DNA from: Halobacillus litoralis | Lineage (GTDB): Bacteria; Bacillota; Bacilli; Bacillales; Halobacillaceae | Length of the DNA: 64,000 nt | Assembly (NCBI RefSeq): GCF_009856445.1 | Contig: NZ_WMFA01000002.1 | Location: forward strand, 620,001-684,000 | Reading direction: 5' to 3' | Shown here: one piece after another, positions 59,653-64,000 of the stretch | How the letters are laid out: every line of letters begins with the position of its first letter | How positions within the stretch are numbered: position 1 is the stretch's first letter | Notes under the pieces: generated by a model | Databases searched by the model: none | Seen by the model: only the letters and a program-made list of their open reading frames with translations | What the model was told of the DNA's origin: nothing | Program-made: the position numbers and the translations under genes

Positions 59653-60411
59653 ATGGAAGCCGTTTTGTATGTAAGTCATGGGAGTAGAAAAAAGCAAGCG
59701 AAAGAGGAAGCCATTCACTTTTTGAACCTTGTTCAGCGGCAGGTCAACTGCGAACTCTCTCATATTTGTTTTCTCGAGTTAGCAGATCCTGATGTGTTGG
59801 AAGGCATTCGTAAACTTGTGGAAAAAGGGGCAGATAGGATTGTCATTATCCCTGTACTGCTACTGAGTGCCGGCCACTATTTCAAGGATATTCCTCATGA
59901 GATGGAGAAAGCTGAATCCATCTATCCAGACATTTCGATTACTTATGGTCAAACGCTTGGGGTGCAGGAACGAATCACGGATGTACTGGTGGACCGGCTG
60001 AAAGAACTGCCGACCGAAATGGATGAATCAGCCAATGTTTTACTTGTGGGAAGAGGGAGCAGGCATCCGGATACAAAAACATCCATCGAATGGATTGCTG
60101 GTGTGTTGAGAGAGAAGGGACGGATTCAACAAATTCAAACCTGCTACCTGGCTGCACTTTCTCCTCGATTTCCAGACGCGTTTGAAGAATCGCTAAGCAA
60201 CTATTCTAAAACAATTGTGGTCCCCTACTTATGGTTTACAGGCCTCCTCTATGATTCTTTGGAAAAAAGCGTGGCGAACGCAAAAGAGAAAGGACATCAT
60301 GTCTACCTCGCTTCTTATTTAAATGATCACCCAAATATGGTTCAATCCTTGGTTGACCGAGTCAATCAAGCTTTAAGCAAAGGGGTGGAAGAGGAGAGAA
60401 TTGTGAAATGA
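59653..60411 (+). CDS. sirB: Sirohydrochlorin ferrochelatase SirB (CbiX family)
   Basis: Inserts Fe2+ into sirohydrochlorin to give siroheme. The 252-residue protein has two CbiX-like halves: VLYVSHGSRKKQAKEEA with active-site His, LLSAGHYFKDIPHEME, and the second half VLLVGRGSRHPDTKTS. ATG 59653 is placed after AGGGG; the frame extends to 59629. It corresponds to ylnE. Confidence 0.93.
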   Translation: MEAVLYVSHGSRKKQAKEEAIHFLNLVQRQVNCELSHICFLELADPDVLEGIRKLVEKGADRIVIIPVLLLSAGHYFKDIPHEMEKAESIYPDISITYGQTLGVQERITDVLVDRLKELPTEMDESANVLLVGRGSRHPDTKTSIEWIAGVLREKGRIQQIQTCYLAALSPRFPDAFEESLSNYSKTIVVPYLWFTGLLYDSLEKSVANAKEKGHHVYLASYLNDHPNMVQSLVDRVNQALSKGVEEERIVK

Positions 60412-61034
60412 TATCGCTATCGGTTGATGTAGAACAGAAGAAAGTCATCATCATTGGAGGAGGCAAAGCAGCAGAAAAAAGGGCGAAGGTATTCCTACGA
60501 GAAAAGGCAAAAATTACAGTTGTCAGCCCTGCAGTCACGGAAGACTTAAAAGAGATGATCAAGAAGAAGGAGATCCATTGGTTGAATCGTCATTTTGAAA
60601 ATGGTGATGTTACGAGCGCATTTCTATTAGTTATTGCGACGGATGACTGCGAGACAAATGACAACATCGCCTTGCAAGCAGGGAATGTGCCCCTTGTGAA
60701 CAGAGTAGATGGGGGGAAGGGTGGAAACTTTTATCTTCCTGCACAATTTACCCGGGGGAAACTAAACGTATCTGTCACCACCCAGGGAGCTAGTCCTAAG
60801 CTCGCAGGACGCTTGCGTGAAGAATGGGAAAAGCAGTTCCCTCCTGCCTATAAGGATTATGTGGATTTTTTATATGAATGCAGACAAATGCTGAAGGCCT
60901 CTCCTTTATCTAAAGTGGAGAAAGAGATGTATCTGGAAAGAATGCTTGATCCCTCTTATTTAGAACGGGAAAAACAATGGGTCATCAAGGAAGAAATACA
61001 TACCAAAGGAGGAGGAAGCCTTTGTCGGGACTAA
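60408..61034 (+). CDS. sirC: Precorrin-2 dehydrogenase SirC (YlnF)
   Basis: NAD-dependent oxidation of precorrin-2 to sirohydrochlorin. The 208-residue protein has Rossmann motif VIIIGGGKAAEKRAKVFL, ATDDCETNDNIA and the family segment GGNFYLPAQFTRGKLNVSVTTQGASPKLAGRLRE, of which TTQGASPKLAGRLRE is typical. It overlaps sirB by 4 bases and the next gene by 13. Confidence 0.93.
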   Translation: MISLSVDVEQKKVIIIGGGKAAEKRAKVFLREKAKITVVSPAVTEDLKEMIKKKEIHWLNRHFENGDVTSAFLLVIATDDCETNDNIALQAGNVPLVNRVDGGKGGNFYLPAQFTRGKLNVSVTTQGASPKLAGRLREEWEKQFPPAYKDYVDFLYECRQMLKASPLSKVEKEMYLERMLDPSYLEREKQWVIKEEIHTKGGGSLCRD

Positions 61035-61834
61035 AAGGAAAAAAGGTTGGCATTGCGGCAGATCGCCGTTCGGAAGCGATTCAAAAATTAATAACGAACA
61101 TGGGTGGAAAGCCTTTTGTTTTTCCATTGCAAGGAGAGCAGCTGCTGGATGAAAAAGCATCCCGCGCTCATGTGAAAGACTACCTTCATCAATCGTTTAA
61201 CCGGGTCATACTGACGACAGGCATAGGCGCTCGTACGCTTGGAGCTGCCGCAATAAAAGAAAGGGTAGACGGGAAATTTCTTCAGAAGCTCGAAAACGAG
61301 TCTCTTGCCATCCGGGGTTCGAAAACGCTGGATTGGTTAAAAGCAAATGATCTATTTCCTGATGTAATCTCTGCAGACGGAACGATGGAAAATCTATTGT
61401 GTCAAATCCCTGTTGTAGATCGAACAAAGAACCGAGAAATCTTTCTACAGACATACAATGAAGATGAAGAATTTTTAGTAAGAAAATTAGAGGAGAAAGG
61501 ATACAGGGTTTACAGAGCTAACCCCTACAAGTTCTTACCACCTGATCCTGTTGTCGTAGAAGACTTAGCCCTCCATATCGCAGACGCTCAACTGGATGCG
61601 GTTGTTTTCACAAGTAAAACCCAGGTGAAAAATTTATTTCATCAAAGCAAAAGGTTGGAAAATGTTGTGGAAGCTTTCCAACATCATGTCCAGGCGGTAG
61701 CTGTTGGTAAAGTAACCGCTCAGGCTCTGAATGACCGAGGGATTTCTTCGGTCATTCAACCCGAGCGACCGAAGATGGGTGCGATGATTGTGAAGCTTGA
61801 TCATTATTTTCAGGGGCAATGGTTGAATCAATAG
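61022..61834 (+). CDS. Uroporphyrinogen-III synthase family (HemD-like) protein
   Basis: A 270-residue protein with HemD-fold features: KGKKVGIAADRRSEAIQKLI at the N-terminus, LTTGIGARTLGAAAI, DAVVFTSKTQVKNLF and AVGKVTAQALNDRGI, then a proline and MGAMI. HemD turns hydroxymethylbilane into uroporphyrinogen III, the SUMT substrate. The B. subtilis operon ends with ylnF, so this is an extra gene and may supply precursor for siroheme or have a regulatory role. TTG 61022 follows GGAGGAGG. Enzymatic activity is inference; HemD sequences are poorly conserved. Confidence 0.75.
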   Translation: MSGLKGKKVGIAADRRSEAIQKLITNMGGKPFVFPLQGEQLLDEKASRAHVKDYLHQSFNRVILTTGIGARTLGAAAIKERVDGKFLQKLENESLAIRGSKTLDWLKANDLFPDVISADGTMENLLCQIPVVDRTKNREIFLQTYNEDEEFLVRKLEEKGYRVYRANPYKFLPPDPVVVEDLALHIADAQLDAVVFTSKTQVKNLFHQSKRLENVVEAFQHHVQAVAVGKVTAQALNDRGISSVIQPERPKMGAMIVKLDHYFQGQWLNQ

Positions 61835-61854
61835 CTATCAATATGGAGGTGTCA

Positions 61855-63654
61855 ATGTTGAATCTTGATGTCAAGAACAGTCCATTTGATCAAGAACAAA
61901 CGGAACAATTGAACCGTTTGCTTCTAACAATGGATGAACGACAGAAAATATGGCTGAGCGGTTATTTGGCCGCCGTTCAGACCTCTCCTTCCCTTGCTGC
62001 AAAGAATCACCAAGGAGAAGAAAAAGCAGTGTCTTCCCGGCAGGTGACCCTTTTGTATGGATCACATACCGGAAACTGTCAGGCCCTTGCGGAAGAATAT
62101 GGGGCCAAGTTAAAAGAAAAGGGCATGGTAGCCAATGTTCTGGATATGGATGAATATAAGCCGAAAAACTTAAAAAATGAACAGGATCTATTGATTTTGA
62201 CGAGTACCCACGGAGACGGAGATCCTCCAGATAATGCACTGTCCTTTTATGAATTTCTCTTCAGCAAACGAGCACCAAAATTAGACGGAACGAAGTATTC
62301 TGTCCTTGCTCTCGGTGACAGCTCTTATGAGTTCTTTTGTCAGACGGGGAAGGAAATCGATGAACGCCTGAACGAACTCGGTGCTGAGCGTATCCACCCC
62401 CGTGTCGATTGTGACCTTGATTATGAAGAAGATGCTGAATCATGGTGGAATGGAGTGCTTCATACATTAGGTGATACTCATGAACAGGTCTCTCCAACGG
62501 TTGAAAAAGTCACGTCTGTTACCGATCGTCCGATTTACTCTAAGAAAAACCCTTTTCAAGCCGAAGTGCTGGAGAATATCAATTTGAGTGGACGGGGATC
62601 GAATAAAGAGACCCGCCATTTGGAGCTCGACCTGGAGGGGGCGAACCTTGCCTATGAACCTGGGGATAGTCTGGGGATTTATCCGAAAAATGAAGATACC
62701 CTTGTAGATGAGCTGGTCGAAGAAATGGGATGGGACCCAGACTTATCGGTCATCGTGAACAAAGATGGGGAAGTCCGGGCTTTACGGGAAGCTTTGACCT
62801 CCCATTATGAGATTACGGCCTTGACCATACCCTTACTAGAGAAATTAGCGACTCTGACAGAAAATAAAGAATTCAAACAACTAGTGACATCCAGAGATAA
62901 AATGAATGCTTATGTATATGGAAGGGACCTGCTCGATGTCGTGAGAGATTATGGACCATGGAAAGCAGGAGCCGAAGCGTTTGTCAGCTCATTAAGGAAG
63001 ATACCTGCGAGACTGTATTCTATAGCGAGCAGTTTAAAAGCTAATCCTGATGAAGTACATTTGACAATCGGGACAGTAAGATACGATTCAAATGGACGGA
63101 AACGGACAGGGGTGTGCTCAGGACAATGTGCAGAAAGGACAGAAGTGGGAGATCAACTGTCTGTTTTTGTACAGAAAAACAACAATTTCAAACTACCTGA
63201 GGATCCATCCATACCCATCATCATGATTGGAGCGGGAACGGGCGTGGCCCCATACCGATCCTTTCTTGAAGAGCGAGAAGAAAGCGAGAGACAGGGCAGG
63301 TCCTGGCTTTTCTTCGGTGAGCAGCACTTTGTCACGGATTTTCTCTATCAAGTGGAATGGCAGCGTTGGTTAAAAGACGGCGTCCTAACAAAAATGGATG
63401 TCGCTTTCTCCAGAGATACATCAGAAAAAGTGTACGTCCAGCATCGCTTGCTTGAGAATCAGAAAGAATTTTATCAATGGTTAGCATCCGGGGCTTATGT
63501 CTACGTATGTGGGGATGAAAAATATATGGCCAAAGATGTACACAACACCATCCTTGAAATCATAAAGGAAGAAGGAAATTACACCGGAGAAGAAGCAGAG
63601 GAATATTTGAAAGAATTGAGAAAAGCGAAGCGTTACCAAAGAGACGTTTATTAA
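61855..63654 (+). CDS. cysJ: Sulfite reductase (NADPH) flavoprotein alpha subunit
   Basis: Passes electrons from NADPH via FAD and FMN to CysI. The 599-residue protein begins with the family opening ([16 protein letters not shown]). A flavodoxin domain follows ([29 protein letters not shown]), then the FAD-binding domain ([22 protein letters not shown]) and the NADPH domain ([29 protein letters not shown]). ATG 61855 lies 5 bases after GGAGGT. Confidence 0.96.
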   Translation: MLNLDVKNSPFDQEQTEQLNRLLLTMDERQKIWLSGYLAAVQTSPSLAAKNHQGEEKAVSSRQVTLLYGSHTGNCQALAEEYGAKLKEKGMVANVLDMDEYKPKNLKNEQDLLILTSTHGDGDPPDNALSFYEFLFSKRAPKLDGTKYSVLALGDSSYEFFCQTGKEIDERLNELGAERIHPRVDCDLDYEEDAESWWNGVLHTLGDTHEQVSPTVEKVTSVTDRPIYSKKNPFQAEVLENINLSGRGSNKETRHLELDLEGANLAYEPGDSLGIYPKNEDTLVDELVEEMGWDPDLSVIVNKDGEVRALREALTSHYEITALTIPLLEKLATLTENKEFKQLVTSRDKMNAYVYGRDLLDVVRDYGPWKAGAEAFVSSLRKIPARLYSIASSLKANPDEVHLTIGTVRYDSNGRKRTGVCSGQCAERTEVGDQLSVFVQKNNNFKLPEDPSIPIIMIGAGTGVAPYRSFLEEREESERQGRSWLFFGEQHFVTDFLYQVEWQRWLKDGVLTKMDVAFSRDTSEKVYVQHRLLENQKEFYQWLASGAYVYVCGDEKYMAKDVHNTILEIIKEEGNYTGEEAEEYLKELRKAKRYQRDVY

Positions 63655-63682
63655 GGAGAAGAAGGAAGGGAGAGGAAGTCTA

Positions 63683-64000
63683 GTGGCGGAAAACAAAACC
63701 ATAAGGCCTGAAGGTCCCCCGGATGATATGGAAAGAATCAAAGAGGAAAGTCGGTTTTTAAGAGGGACGCTCGTAGATAGTTTTGAAGACCGGATCAGTG
63801 CGAGTATCCCTGCGGATGATACGAAACTATTAAAATTTCACGGAAGTTACATGCAGGATGATCGTGATTTGAGGAATGAGCGGAGAAAGCAGAAGTTAGA
63901 GCCTGCTTATCAATTCATGGTCCGTGTCCGCCTCCCCGGGGGTGTGGCGACACCAGATCAGTGGCTGACGATGGATACGTTGGCTGATGATTATGGAAAT
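63683..64000 (+). CDS. cysI: Sulfite reductase hemoprotein beta subunit, 3' end beyond window
   Basis: Siroheme and [4Fe-4S] enzyme reducing sulfite to sulfide. Only the first 106 codons are visible. They show the family N-terminus ([13 protein letters not shown]) and [20 protein letters not shown], then [13 protein letters not shown]. The GTG at 63683 is preceded by a purine-rich GGGAGAGGAAG. cysJ ends 28 bases upstream. The gene continues past 64000, so the catalytic cysteines cannot be checked. Confidence 0.93.
   Translation, partial: MAENKTIRPEGPPDDMERIKEESRFLRGTLVDSFEDRISASIPADDTKLLKFHGSYMQDDRDLRNERRKQKLEPAYQFMVRVRLPGGVATPDQWLTMDTLADDYGN

Overview
The window is chromosomal DNA from a low-to-moderate GC, endospore-forming Gram-positive bacterium of the family Bacillaceae. 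The evidence is the B. subtilis-like gene order of the dcw cluster (with spoIIGA, sigE, sigG), the ylm/divIVA cluster, the pyr operon, the yloA-to-yloV block and the cysH siroheme/sulfate operon, together with spoVM and a meso-diaminopimelate type MurE (DNPR motif). A Halobacillus/Virgibacillus-like moderate halophile is my best guess for the genus. That is inference from protein resemblance and not proven. Almost everything is core genome; I see no prophage, transposase, CRISPR array, rRNA or tRNA.

Layout: 1-11810 cell wall and division (murE partial, murF, mraY, murD, SEDS gene, divIB, two DUF881 genes, sbp, ftsA, ftsZ). 12202-14713 early sporulation (spoIIGA, sigE, sigG). 15461-19477 ylmC, pgeF, ylmE, sepF, ylmG, ylmH, divIVA. 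20159-21540 lspA and rluD. 21548-33442 the pyrimidine operon with three PyrR attenuators (pyrR, uraA, pyrB, pyrC, carA, carB, pyrK, pyrD, pyrF, pyrE). 33513-36470 a small membrane protein, a FUSC-family membrane protein and a 41-residue unknown protein. 36575-38290 rqcH on the minus strand. 38441-52215 yicC-like gene, remA, gmk, rpoZ, coaBC, priA, fmt, rsmB, prpC, prkC, rsgA, rpe, thiN, spoVM. Then rpmB (minus), an Asp23-family gene and fakA. 54895-64000 sulfur assimilation: a TSUP transporter (minus) and the cysH-sat-cysC-sumT-sirB-sirC-hemD-like-cysJ-cysI operon run divergently, each behind its own SAM-I riboswitch.

The least ordinary DNA is a family of intergenic elements with 20-bp terminal inverted repeats. 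Two copies (14791-15345 and 19587-20065) share a non-coding core flanked by long GC-rich inverted arms, so each could fold into a giant hairpin. Two others (11906-12052 and about 51186-51360) are short forms. Several genes that normally sit in these syntenic blocks are missing from their usual places: murG/murB, ileS, def, rlmN and cysP. In one case (ileS) the position is occupied by an element copy.

Further points of note: spoIIGA has no canonical start codon in reach of its conserved N-terminus (ATC or ATT appears to be used). A possible three-segment attenuator lies between murD and the SEDS gene. A perfect-consensus sigma-A promoter precedes the FUSC gene. Start codons were chosen by Shine-Dalgarno spacing and family N-termini; many genes use GTG or TTG.
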